Assembly: GCA_021299095.1 (NCBI GenBank)
Contig: JAJTFW010000002.1
Span: 1-61,497 of the forward strand
Source: Sphingobacteriales bacterium
GTDB lineage: Bacteria > Bacteroidota > Bacteroidia > AKYH767-A > OLB10
Direction: 5' to 3'
DNA length: 61,497 bases
Positions 47,770-56,979 of this stretch are shown piece after piece. Below the pieces are notes generated by a model. The model made no database searches, was not told the origin of the DNA, and saw only the letters and a list, made by a program, of their open reading frames with translations. The position numbers and the translations under genes were made by a program. The stretch's first letter is position 1. Every line of letters begins with the position of its first letter.

Positions 47770-49191
47770 ATGAAGCTTGTACGCCACCTCCTTGTCTTTC
47801 TAATTCTAACCACCTCCGAAAACCTTGTGCTAGCACAGGACAACCTGATGCTGTTCCATCACACCGAACTGCAACAATCGGCTTTACTGGCGAACCCGGC
47901 ACAATTACCGATGGCCCGAATCAATGTTGCGGTTGCCCCTTTATTTCTACCGTTTCCGGCACCTGGAATCGCATTAAGGATCAGTAACACCAGTTTCCGA
48001 CTGAACGACATTTTCAGTTCCGGAACCGACGGCAACCGTGAAATAAACTGGATAAAACTGCTTGAAAACAGCAATTCGGAAAATCGTGTGGCCGGAGGAT
48101 TTAGGCTCGACTTACTAGCCCTCAGTTTTCGCGCCGGCGAGCGATCCGCATTCAATTTGTCTTTATCGAACCGTGCGGAAGGGCAATTCCGGTTTAGCGG
48201 AAACCTGATTGCACTTCTTGTTGAAGGAAACCTACAGGATGCGCTCCTAAACACCCAGCAAGACTTGGAACTTGATGCGGACTTCCAACACTTCACAGAA
48301 CTTGGAATCGGCTTTACGCGCGAGCTTGTTCCGGGTAAGCTCAGCATTGGTACGCGAACAAAATATCTGATTGGGCAGGAAAACATACGCACAGCGCAGT
48401 CAGCATTATCGGTGATTGCCGATGCGGAAAACGGACAGTTTACAGCCAGCGCAGATGTGGATATTCTCAGCGCAGGCTTGGACGGCAGCGGAATCGGACG
48501 TGATGGTTTTTCATGGACAAACTACCTCATGAATACAGGCAACACGGGTTTTTCTGTCGATTTTGGAGCACAAATCCGATTCAGCGATCACTGGACCGCT
48601 TCATTGGCAGCAAACGACCTGGGCAGTATCCAATGGCGTTCCGGCATCCGAAATCTGACGGGCGATCTGCCTTACACCGAATTGAACCTTGCCGATGTGA
48701 ACATTGAAGCCTACTTGAACGACACGACGGGAATGGAAGCAGCATTCGCCCAAACCCTTGACTCATTGTCAGGACTTATGGATTTAGAGGAGAACCAGCA
48801 GAGCTATTCCAGTACACTGCCATCTACCTACAGCATCGGAACACAGGTTCAAATAGGCAACAACCACCAGTTTTCGGCGGTGGTTCAAGCGCGCACCTAC
48901 AAAGGGCTGATGACCCCGTCCGCGAGTATCGCCTACCGTGCAAACCTTGGTCGCTGGCTTTATGGAAGCCTATCGTGGACCATGTTGCAAAAAAACATGA
49001 ATAACATTGGACTAGGTATAACTATCAACCCAGGCTTCTGCCAGTGGTACATCATGACCGACAACATAGGAGGTTTACTGGCAATTGACCGATACAAAGG
49101 CGTGTGGATACCGACTGGATCAAGGCACAGCAACATCCGTCTCGGATTCAACCTGACCTTTGGCAAACCGGATAAAGCGGAGCCCCGGTAA
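47770..49191 (+). CDS. DUF5723-like outer membrane protein
   Basis: The protein has 473 residues with a signal peptide ending VLAQ, followed by a repeated beta-strand pattern typical of an outer membrane barrel. The N-terminal block (QSALLANPAQLPMARINVAVAP) and the FALSFR-type strands fit the DUF5723 family of Bacteroidota, whose function is not known. It converges on the S9 peptidase gene with 4 nt between stops. Confidence 0.75.
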   Translation: MKLVRHLLVFLILTTSENLVLAQDNLMLFHHTELQQSALLANPAQLPMARINVAVAPLFLPFPAPGIALRISNTSFRLNDIFSSGTDGNREINWIKLLENSNSENRVAGGFRLDLLALSFRAGERSAFNLSLSNRAEGQFRFSGNLIALLVEGNLQDALLNTQQDLELDADFQHFTELGIGFTRELVPGKLSIGTRTKYLIGQENIRTAQSALSVIADAENGQFTASADVDILSAGLDGSGIGRDGFSWTNYLMNTGNTGFSVDFGAQIRFSDHWTASLAANDLGSIQWRSGIRNLTGDLPYTELNLADVNIEAYLNDTTGMEAAFAQTLDSLSGLMDLEENQQSYSSTLPSTYSIGTQVQIGNNHQFSAVVQARTYKGLMTPSASIAYRANLGRWLYGSLSWTMLQKNMNNIGLGITINPGFCQWYIMTDNIGGLLAIDRYKGVWIPTGSRHSNIRLGFNLTFGKPDKAEPR

Positions 49192-49195
49192 GAAA

Positions 49196-51133
49196 TCAGG
49201 GTGCCAACAGATACTTTTTAACGAACAGGATTGTAGAATAGAACTGGAAGTCGGTATTGGTCTTCTTTTTGAATCCATGACCTTCGTCCTTGGCCTCTAA
49301 ATACCACACGGGCACTTTGTTTTTCCTCAAGGCATCCGCCATCTGAACAGCCTCGCTGCGCGGCACACGCGGATCATTCCCACCCTGGACGATAAACATC
49401 GGAATCTGAATCTTATCGACGTTATTCAGCGGCGAAATTCGTTCGAGAAACGCATACATCGCCGAATCCTGCTCATTGCCGTACTCAACCCTACGCAAGT
49501 CTCTGCGATAACTTTCGGTGTTCTTCAGGAAGGTGTTGAAATTTGAAATTCCGACGATATCGTTGGAACAACGAAGTCGGTCACTGTAGTAAACAGCACA
49601 AGCTAAGGCCATGTATCCACCGTAGCTGCCTCCCATAGTCATGACCCTACCGGCATCCAGCTCGGGCTGCTGCGCAATCCAATCCAGCAACGCTCCGATA
49701 TCCTTCACAGAGTTCTCCCGCAGCATACCATTATCAAGCTTTACGAACTCCTTCCCATAACCCGTACTCCCACGAACGTTCGGATAAATGATCGCTACTC
49801 CAAGCTCATTCAGAAAATAATTGTTCCGTCCCTGAAACCCAGGGAAACTCTGCCCTTCGGGTCCACCGTGGATGCTGATAATTACAGGTCGCTTACCCGT
49901 GAATTTTGCGGCCGGCTTATAATAAAAGCCACTGATTTCGGTTCCATCAAAACTCTTCCACTTGATCAGACTGGCCGGGCTCAACTGCGTTGACACAAGA
50001 CCGCCGAGCTCACTCTCAGTCCAACGTTCAAGTTTGCCACTGGACAATGTGTAAGAATACACGTCGGAAGACATCCTTGCATCGGACCATCCCAACGAAA
50101 ACTCCTTCCCGTTTTTGTGCCATTGGATTCCCCCCAAAAGCCCTTCTGGAATTCCGCTAATCGGCTTAAAAGTTCCGTTGGACACAGAAAGCATATACAC
50201 TTTGCTTAACCCGGCTTCGTTGGTAGTGAACACCACCTGCGACCCATCTGGCGAGATATCATAACCGGAAACATCCCAAGGGATGGTTTTGGTCAAGGGC
50301 TTGATTTCCCCACTGGACAAATTCAGTTGAGCCAGATACCTGAATCCGTGGTTCAGATCTGTGGTGAGGAAAACACTTTTCCCGTCCTTACTAAATCGAG
50401 CCGAACCGAAAACAACCTGAGCATCCACCTCAGGGGAAAGGCGACTTCGCTGACCTGATTGTAGATCAACCATCCACAATCTGCTTTCGTTTACCGATAC
50501 GCTTTCACCTAAAATAAACCGTTTCTCATCTTCTGACCAATCGTTGACACCCCATCCACCACCTTTGAGTTCAAGAACCAACCGTTGACCCGATGGGTTC
50601 ATGGGGTCCATCATCCAAATGTCGCGGTCAGAACCATTCCGTCGCGTGGAGGCGTACAAGACCTTATCGCCGCGATCGTTCCATTCCATTCCGCCGTTTT
50701 GGGAACGTCCTCCATCTGTAAGCAAGGTCACAGTCCCATCAACCACATCGTACCGATACAATTGGGCAAACTCGTTTCCGCCTGCATCACGCGAGAAAAT
50801 AAAATATCGACCATCAATCGGCTGGTAGGTTGCCCCGCTTACCGGTTCATCAAAAAACGTAATCTGACGACGGCTTCCCAAAGGCATTCGAACCTCGTGG
50901 AGTTGAGACGTATTGCCAAATCGTGTACTGATTAGCATCTCCCTGCGTTGCGGATGCCAATCGACGAAAGATGCTGACCGCACATTGGTATACCGATTCA
51001 CGTCCTTCACCAACTCCATCGGAATCGGATCCAGCCCTTCGGCGATGAGGTTATCGGTTACCGGAAGCACCTGTGCTGCGGCTGTGAATCCCGTAAACAG
51101 AAGCAAGGATAAAATCGTGTGGTTTAACTGCAT
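49196..51133 (-). CDS. S9 family prolyl oligopeptidase-like peptidase
   Basis: The protein has 645 residues with a signal peptide (MQLNHTILSLLLFTGFTAAAQ). It has an N-terminal beta-propeller (about 40-390; TolB/WD40-like repeats with GSRRQITFF and SPDGSQVVF) and a C-terminal alpha/beta hydrolase domain with the triad Ser in MGGSYGGYMA, Asp in GGNDPRVP and His in EGHGFKKK. It probably trims peptides in the periplasm or at the surface. A POT peptide importer is encoded elsewhere in the window. Confidence 0.92.
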   Translation of the reverse strand: MQLNHTILSLLLFTGFTAAAQVLPVTDNLIAEGLDPIPMELVKDVNRYTNVRSASFVDWHPQRREMLISTRFGNTSQLHEVRMPLGSRRQITFFDEPVSGATYQPIDGRYFIFSRDAGGNEFAQLYRYDVVDGTVTLLTDGGRSQNGGMEWNDRGDKVLYASTRRNGSDRDIWMMDPMNPSGQRLVLELKGGGWGVNDWSEDEKRFILGESVSVNESRLWMVDLQSGQRSRLSPEVDAQVVFGSARFSKDGKSVFLTTDLNHGFRYLAQLNLSSGEIKPLTKTIPWDVSGYDISPDGSQVVFTTNEAGLSKVYMLSVSNGTFKPISGIPEGLLGGIQWHKNGKEFSLGWSDARMSSDVYSYTLSSGKLERWTESELGGLVSTQLSPASLIKWKSFDGTEISGFYYKPAAKFTGKRPVIISIHGGPEGQSFPGFQGRNNYFLNELGVAIIYPNVRGSTGYGKEFVKLDNGMLRENSVKDIGALLDWIAQQPELDAGRVMTMGGSYGGYMALACAVYYSDRLRCSNDIVGISNFNTFLKNTESYRRDLRRVEYGNEQDSAMYAFLERISPLNNVDKIQIPMFIVQGGNDPRVPRSEAVQMADALRKNKVPVWYLEAKDEGHGFKKKTNTDFQFYSTILFVKKYLLAP

Positions 51134-51212
51134 GGTGCTAACATAGAAAAATCAATGGCAAGTCGGTCGAATCCGAGCCATTCATGTGAAACGAACCCTG
51201 CATTTTTGCAGT

Positions 51213-51794
51213 GTGGACTATTGGGTAGTTATCGAATGGATCGGGGCGTTGAGTGGTATTGCCGGAGTATGGCTTACCGCCAGACACACCAGTTGGTGTT
51301 ATCCGGTTGGGCTGATTAACGTCGGTCTATCTGCTGTGCTCTTTTACTACCAAAAATTGTATGCGGATTCACTTCAACAATTCATGTACATGATACTGTT
51401 GGTCTATGGGTGGCTTTGCTGGACCGGCGTGTTTCGAAAGGAAAATCCTAAGCAAATCTCGAGCAGCCCTATGCAGGAGCAAGTGATGCTAGGCTTTTGC
51501 ATGGTCGTGGGCGGGTCATGTCTTGGATGGCTATTGAAGGAACATACCGATGCCTCGCTACCTTGGGCCGACAGCTTTGCTACGGCAGCGGCATTCTCTG
51601 CCCAGTTCCTGGTAGCCCGAAAGAGAATCGAAAACTGGCTGTGGTGGATTCCGGTTAACCTGTGCTACATGTGGATTTACTGGCTAAAAGGAGTTGATGC
51701 CTATGTGCTTTTGTCCGGCATCTATCTACTATTGGCCATTCACGGTTTTACTGCCTGGCGAAGGGCGCTGCATGGATACGCACAAGAAAAATGA
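51213..51794 (+). CDS. pnuC: nicotinamide riboside transporter PnuC
   Basis: The protein has 193 residues from the GTG at 51213 (202 if the GTG at 51186 is used). It has seven hydrophobic segments and PnuC marks: WIGALSGIAGVWL at the start, YADSLQQFMYMILLVYGWLCW in the middle and WWIPVNLCYMWIYWLKG near the end. PnuC lets nicotinamide riboside into the cell for trapping by a kinase. The inner start is favoured by a CATTTTTG box ending 4 nt before it. Its stop overlaps nadR (ATGA). Confidence 0.9.
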   Translation: MDYWVVIEWIGALSGIAGVWLTARHTSWCYPVGLINVGLSAVLFYYQKLYADSLQQFMYMILLVYGWLCWTGVFRKENPKQISSSPMQEQVMLGFCMVVGGSCLGWLLKEHTDASLPWADSFATAAAFSAQFLVARKRIENWLWWIPVNLCYMWIYWLKGVDAYVLLSGIYLLLAIHGFTAWRRALHGYAQEK

Positions 51795-52312
51795 GCAGTA
51801 GAGCTATCATTTACATTGTAGGTCCTGAAAGTACGGGCAAGTCGACTTTGAGTCAGCACCTTGCCAAACACTTCAAGGCATGCATTGTACCGGAAATTGC
51901 CCGTACCTACCTGCCGGAGCTGGGAAGACCTTATGTTGAAGAGGATCTCTTAAGGATTGCACGCCTTCAACATGCTGCCATGCTAGAACAATTCGAAACA
52001 GGAGCCGAATGGTTGATTTGCGATACCAACATCAGCGTTATCCGAATCTGGAGCGAGTACAAATACGGAAGGGTTCACCCCGAAATAATCCAGCTGGAGG
52101 AAAACACACCGCAAGGCTTGTTTTTGCTCACCGATACAGACTTGGCCTGGGAGGATGATCCGCTCCGAGAACATCCAGATGAAAGAAATGCCATTTTCGG
52201 TGCTTACTACAACCTGATGCTGAAGCGCGGCGTTTCGTTTAGACTGGTATTCGGCCAGGGAGAAGAACGGATAAGCAGGGCCATTCGGCATTGCGTTGAT
52301 TTTTACCCCTAA
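51791..52312 (+). CDS. nadR: NadR-like ribosylnicotinamide kinase
   Basis: The protein has 173 residues and contains only the C-terminal P-loop kinase domain of NadR: Walker A GPESTGKST (11-19), PEIARTYLPELG and LLTDTDLAWEDDPLREHP. The nucleotidyltransferase and DNA-binding domains of enterobacterial NadR are absent. It phosphorylates imported nicotinamide riboside to NMN, trapping it. Overlap with pnuC shows that uptake and trapping are coupled. Confidence 0.9.
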   Translation: MSSRAIIYIVGPESTGKSTLSQHLAKHFKACIVPEIARTYLPELGRPYVEEDLLRIARLQHAAMLEQFETGAEWLICDTNISVIRIWSEYKYGRVHPEIIQLEENTPQGLFLLTDTDLAWEDDPLREHPDERNAIFGAYYNLMLKRGVSFRLVFGQGEERISRAIRHCVDFYP

Positions 52313-52327
52313 GCCCACCCTATTCCT

Positions 52328-52335
52328 TACCTTTG
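52328..52335 (+). promoter_or_regulatory. -7 box of the CBS-like gene (TACCTTTG)
   Basis: TACCTTTG matches TAnnTTTG and lies 24 nt before the ATG at 52360, just after nadR. Confidence 0.5.
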
Positions 52336-52359
52336 CACGCTTAGAAGAACCAGCATTCC

Positions 52360-53637
52360 ATGAAGATCTGCAACAACATTTTGGACGCCATTGGCAACAC
52401 ACCCTTGGTACGGTTAAACCGGATAACAGCCGGAGTAAACGCAACCATCCTCGCCAAAGTCGAAACCTTCAATCCGGGCAACTCCATCAAAGACCGTATG
52501 GCGCTCAAAATGATTGAAGATGCAGAAGCTGCAGGAATCCTGAAGCCAGGCGGAACCATCATCGAAGGCACCTCAGGAAACACGGGCATGGGACTCGCCA
52601 TAGCCGGAATTGTAAAAGGATCCAATGTAGAACCCGAAGATCCAAGGTCATATTATTCGGTAGCCGCACGTCTGAGCAGGGAAATACCCAACTCGTTTTA
52701 CCCGAACCAGTACGACAACCTTAGCAACCGAAAAGCACACTACGAACAAACCGGACCTGAACTTTGGGACCAGACGGACGGAAAAATCACACACCTGGTG
52801 GTCGGAGCCGGGACGGGAGGAACTGTCACAGGGACGGGTATGTACTTGAAAGAAAAGAACCCGGACATCAAAATCTGGGCGATTGACACCTACGGCTCGA
52901 CCCTGAAAGCCTATCACGAAACCGGAAAAATCGTAAAGGATGAAATTTACCCGTATGTCACGGAAGGCATAGGTGAAGACTTCATTCCAAAGAACTATGC
53001 ATTTGATGTGATTGATCACTTCGAGAAAGTGACAGACAAAGACGCCGCTGTGATGACTCGTGAAATTTGCCGTCAAGAGGGCATCTGGGTTGGCAACTCC
53101 TGCGGTGCTGCTCTTCAGGGCCTCATGCAATTGAAGGACAAACTGAAACCCAGCGATGTAGCGGTAGTGATTTTTCACGACCATGGTTCCCGCTATATTG
53201 GCAAGATGTTCAATGATGATTGGATGCGAAAAATGGGATACCTTGATCGTGCGGGCATGACTGCGCAGGACATTGTCAACCCTCGCATGCACATTGACCT
53301 GAAAACAGTCGAGAAGCACGAGACCATTGGCCATACATTGCGTATGATGATGGAGCACGGATACAGCCAGATGCCCGTGACTTCAGACGGACACATCGTA
53401 GGCTCTGTTTTTGAAGGACGATTGATGGGTCATGTACTGAAAAACACCGAAGCCCGTGAGCAACGCATCGAAGAAGTCATGAGTGCGGCTTTACCCTTTG
53501 TTGATATCAACACCAGCATCAATGATCTTGCGGGAATGGTCAGTGCAGAGCACGAGGCTGTACTTGTGAAAGACTTCAAGCGTGACAAGACGTTTATAAT
53601 TACGCGGGCGGATCTTGCTGAACTCATGGTTCGCTGA
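52360..53637 (+). CDS. cystathionine beta-synthase-like PLP enzyme with an internal in-frame deletion
   Basis: The gene encodes 425 residues. The PLP lysine is K44 (NSIKDR), the phosphate loop is SGNTG (72-76), and VGAGTGGTVTGTG follows. Two CBS domains occupy about 300-425. After AIAGIVKGS (to residue 88) the protein jumps straight to NVEPEDPRSYYSV; family members have about 31 more residues here (the strand-helix with the AExVxxP-type end, recalled). The join is at about 52618-52627 and is in frame. The lost piece is part of the small PLP domain, so activity is doubtful. An intact form would make cystathionine or cysteine from serine and a sulfur donor. Confidence 0.85.
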   Translation: MKICNNILDAIGNTPLVRLNRITAGVNATILAKVETFNPGNSIKDRMALKMIEDAEAAGILKPGGTIIEGTSGNTGMGLAIAGIVKGSNVEPEDPRSYYSVAARLSREIPNSFYPNQYDNLSNRKAHYEQTGPELWDQTDGKITHLVVGAGTGGTVTGTGMYLKEKNPDIKIWAIDTYGSTLKAYHETGKIVKDEIYPYVTEGIGEDFIPKNYAFDVIDHFEKVTDKDAAVMTREICRQEGIWVGNSCGAALQGLMQLKDKLKPSDVAVVIFHDHGSRYIGKMFNDDWMRKMGYLDRAGMTAQDIVNPRMHIDLKTVEKHETIGHTLRMMMEHGYSQMPVTSDGHIVGSVFEGRLMGHVLKNTEAREQRIEEVMSAALPFVDINTSINDLAGMVSAEHEAVLVKDFKRDKTFIITRADLAELMVR

Positions 53638-53654
53638 ATTTTCCAGCCTGCCGT

Positions 53655-54452
53655 ATGCAGATTACCGACCAGACCGGGTATCGGACTCAGCTGACTAAGG
53701 AACCACAACGTATTGTCTCGTTGGTTCCTTCTCAAACAGAATTACTGTACGACCTGGGATTAGAAGATCGTGTGTTGGGGATCACCCGATTTTGCACTCG
53801 CCCCGGCCATTGGAAAGAACAGAAAGTCTGCATTGGGGGAACCAAAGACCTACAAATCGAACGGATTCTGGAACTGAAACCGGATTTGATTCTGGCAAAC
53901 AAGGAAGAGAATGAACGAGGTCAAATCGAAGCACTACGCGCTGTTGCACCTGTTTACACCAGTAACATCAGTATCCTTGGCGAGGCAATTGACTTCATTT
54001 CAGCAACGGGAAAAATTACCGGAGCCAGTGAAAGAGCAGAAAACCTGAACCAGCAGATAAGAGCCGAATTCGATTCATTGCAAGCGCAGGTTGGATCTAT
54101 GACAATCAAACCGTCATCCGTTTTATACCTGATTTGGCGCAAACCTTGGATGGCAGCCGGTTCCGACACCTTCATTTCAGACATGCTTCGGCGATGCGGA
54201 ATGGCACCAGTAGTCCATGAATCGCGCTATCCGATCTTGAACCGCCTACAGGATTTTTCTGACACGACCGACTTGGTTTTATTATCGAGCGAGCCGTATC
54301 CATTCAAGTCTCGGCATCTGGAGGAAGTATCCGCTCTGCTTCCGAACAGCAGAATCGAATTGGTCGATGGCGAACCATTTAGCTGGTACGGTTCAAGGCT
54401 AGCGTCTGCCCCGGAATATTTCAGAACCCTGCTGTTGAAACTGCAATCCTGA
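53655..54452 (+). CDS. BtuF-like helical-backbone metal/cofactor receptor, no signal peptide
   Basis: The protein has 265 residues with the two-lobed fold of class III periplasmic binding proteins (PQRIVSLVPSQTELLYDLGL at the start, ERILELKPDLILA in lobe one, AAGSDTFISDMLRRCG in lobe two). Homologues bind cobalamin or iron chelates for ABC import. Here the domain begins at residue 1 with no signal peptide, so it may act in the cytoplasm or its true start lies elsewhere. No permease or ATPase is adjacent. It follows the CBS-like gene by 17 nt. Confidence 0.8.
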   Translation: MQITDQTGYRTQLTKEPQRIVSLVPSQTELLYDLGLEDRVLGITRFCTRPGHWKEQKVCIGGTKDLQIERILELKPDLILANKEENERGQIEALRAVAPVYTSNISILGEAIDFISATGKITGASERAENLNQQIRAEFDSLQAQVGSMTIKPSSVLYLIWRKPWMAAGSDTFISDMLRRCGMAPVVHESRYPILNRLQDFSDTTDLVLLSSEPYPFKSRHLEEVSALLPNSRIELVDGEPFSWYGSRLASAPEYFRTLLLKLQS

Positions 54453-54493
54453 CACCCCGATCTAACATACAGGTCAAGCTATATTTACACCAC

Positions 54494-56782
54494 ATGTGGA
54501 TTCAGCGATTTCTGACACTCGCCCTTATTGGATTGTCTTCTATGGAGACAGTCGGCCAATCGGTCGGTTTGGTACTGAGTGGTGGAGGCGTGAAGTCGAT
54601 GGCCCATATTGGAGCATTAAAAGCACTTGAAGAAGCCGAGATACCCATTGACTTCATCGTTGGAACTTCTGGTGGAGCCCTGGTTGGGGCACTGTATGCT
54701 TCCGGTTATTCACCCAGTGAAATCGAAAAACTGCTGACCTCACCCGATTTCATCCGTCGGGCATCGGGGGAACAGAGCGAAAATAGCAGATACTTCTTCG
54801 CAGAAAAAGATGCGGACGCTTCCATTGCCGGTGTAAACATCAGCTTGGATTCAACCCTACACACACGCATCCCAAGCAACATCGTCAATACCGCAGAAAT
54901 CGACTTCACCCTGATGCGTGCATTTAGCGCAGCATCTGCAATAAGCGGTGGGGATTTCGATCAGTTGATGATTCCGTTTAGGTGCCTAGCCTCGGACATC
55001 ACTGAAAAAAAACCGGTTGTATTCAAAAAAACAGACCTTGCGATGGCCGTAAGAGCAAGCATGGCCTTTCCCTTTTACTTTCCACCTGTGGTTATTGGAT
55101 CGCATTTGTATTTCGACGGGGGCATCTACGACAATTTCCCGCAAAAGACTATGCTTGACGAGTTCAATCCGGATGTTCTGATTGGAGTAAATGCGTCGGA
55201 TGAAATGGAACAGCCGTTCGATGGCAATTTCCTCAGCCAGCTCAAAAGCATGATCCAACAGCCGCAGCAGCACGATAAAATCAGAGCAGAAGACATCCTG
55301 ATCAAACCTGATTTCGCTTCCATCGGCACACTTGACTTCAAGTATGCGAAGGCAGCCATCGATAGCGGTTACGTTGCGACACGGAATCAACTACCCGAGA
55401 TACAGTCGAAGATCACGAACCGAACAGGATCAGTTGTGTTGACAAAAAAAAGAACTGACTTTACCACTCAGCAACACACCACACGCATTGGTCATATTCA
55501 GGCGAACGGACTTTCTGCCGAACAAAACAACTACGTTGTTTCAACCCTCAACCCCAAAAATAAGCCCCTTGATATAGCTGCTATCGAGCGTAATTGGTAT
55601 CGGCTGACCAGCGATCAGAACATCAGCTACATATACCCTGTCATACAAAGCACTTCAAATCCCGATTCTTCAATCCTTGAAGTGCAGGCAAGCCCTAAAA
55701 GAGGCCTTGACCTTGAATTTGGCGGCATTGTTTCCTCTCGTCCGGTCAACACTGGTTTTGTGAGTGCCAAACACAGCTTCTGGGCTCAGCAATGCCTGAA
55801 CCTTTATGGAAACCTATATTTCGGAAAACTTTACAACTCCGGCCTCGTCACCATGCGACTTGATATTCCGGGCAGATTACCACTTCAAGTTGAACCTTCC
55901 GCATCCATCAGTCAAACGAATTACTTCAAGAGCAGTTCAACATTCTACAGCGACCTGAAGCCCTCTTTTCTAATTCAGCAGGAGCGCATATACGGACTGT
56001 CGGTTTCGACACCACTACGAAACAACGGTAAGCTCACTGCATCAATCCAAAGCTTTACGCGAAAGGACAACTACTACCTAACACGCTCCTTTTCGGTTTC
56101 GGACACCGCTGATATTACACGCCTTGATGGATTTACAGCAAAATTGACAGCGCAACGAAATACGCTAAATAGAAAAATGTACCCGAACAAGGGGCAATTG
56201 CTTCGGTTGGATGTGCGCGGATTTATTGCAGATGAAACTACCACACCAGGCAGCACGGGAATTATTACCGATACCACTACTGCACTTCACCAATGGCTTC
56301 AATTGAATGCAAAGATTGACCAATACATCGAGATGAAATCGTGGCTGAGATTCGGCTATACAGCTGAATTGCAATTCAGCGGAATGCCGTTCCTCAGCAA
56401 CCAATATGCAACAAGTTCAGTGTCGCCTGCTTTTCAACCGCTGACAGAAATGCAGACTCTTTATTTGGAGCGCTTCAGGTCACACAATTTTCTAGGCCTC
56501 GGCCTAAGGAGTATTTTCCTGCTAGCGGATGACATTGATATCCGCGCAGAGGGATACATGTTTCAACCCTTCCAGGAAATACTTCCAAAAGCGGATATGA
56601 AAGGAACATATGGCAATGCATTCAGTAAGCGATATTTTGCCGCCAGCCTGAATACGGTTTATCAAAGTCCCGTAGGGCCAATCAGCCTTGCACTGAATTA
56701 CATTGACGGGCGGGAAAATCCAGTGTCAGTCATGTTCCATTTAGGTTACCTGTTATTTAACAGGAAAATCATTCAAGATTGA
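54494..56782 (+). CDS. patatin-like phospholipase fused to an Omp85-type barrel
   Basis: The protein has 762 residues: a signal peptide (about 1-20), a patatin domain (about 27-215) with the oxyanion loop LSGGGVKSM, nucleophile GTSGG and catalytic DGGIYDNFP, then a POTRA-like segment (about 330-400) and a C-terminal barrel (about 410-762). This is the PlpD-like (type Vd secretion-like) arrangement, in which the barrel anchors or exports the lipase. The substrate is probably membrane phospholipid. Confidence 0.88.
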   Translation: MWIQRFLTLALIGLSSMETVGQSVGLVLSGGGVKSMAHIGALKALEEAEIPIDFIVGTSGGALVGALYASGYSPSEIEKLLTSPDFIRRASGEQSENSRYFFAEKDADASIAGVNISLDSTLHTRIPSNIVNTAEIDFTLMRAFSAASAISGGDFDQLMIPFRCLASDITEKKPVVFKKTDLAMAVRASMAFPFYFPPVVIGSHLYFDGGIYDNFPQKTMLDEFNPDVLIGVNASDEMEQPFDGNFLSQLKSMIQQPQQHDKIRAEDILIKPDFASIGTLDFKYAKAAIDSGYVATRNQLPEIQSKITNRTGSVVLTKKRTDFTTQQHTTRIGHIQANGLSAEQNNYVVSTLNPKNKPLDIAAIERNWYRLTSDQNISYIYPVIQSTSNPDSSILEVQASPKRGLDLEFGGIVSSRPVNTGFVSAKHSFWAQQCLNLYGNLYFGKLYNSGLVTMRLDIPGRLPLQVEPSASISQTNYFKSSSTFYSDLKPSFLIQQERIYGLSVSTPLRNNGKLTASIQSFTRKDNYYLTRSFSVSDTADITRLDGFTAKLTAQRNTLNRKMYPNKGQLLRLDVRGFIADETTTPGSTGIITDTTTALHQWLQLNAKIDQYIEMKSWLRFGYTAELQFSGMPFLSNQYATSSVSPAFQPLTEMQTLYLERFRSHNFLGLGLRSIFLLADDIDIRAEGYMFQPFQEILPKADMKGTYGNAFSKRYFAASLNTVYQSPVGPISLALNYIDGRENPVSVMFHLGYLLFNRKIIQD

Positions 56783-56979
56783 CCAGACGTTTCGAATTCT
56801 ATTTTAAACGCACTTAAACGTTTTTTATACGACTATTAGCCTTATGCCCCTATAACTTTGCTTTGGGGAGGGCGGTGTGGTGGCCCCCTTTGGAAATACG
56901 ATTATTGTTAGTCCTATTGATAGTTGCCGATGCACAAGAGTCCGTCAAGAAAAAACTATCCACTTGAACTTCCAAGACC

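Noticed and set aside
52615-52626. GGATCC (BamHI) site at the CBS-like join as a cloning scar
   Set aside because: The site can arise from ordinary codons (Gly-Ser), the other two joins lack it, and the GGATCC at the window end is part of the conserved ung QDPYHG codons.
53638-53654. Cobalamin riboswitch before the BtuF-like gene
   Set aside because: The gap is only 17 nt and no B12-box-like sequence is visible there or before the CBS-like gene.
56783-56979. Hidden small gene in the gap between the patatin gene and der
   Set aside because: No open frame with a plausible start or domain; only a weak 5-bp hairpin with a T-run near 56806-56826, too weak to call a terminator.
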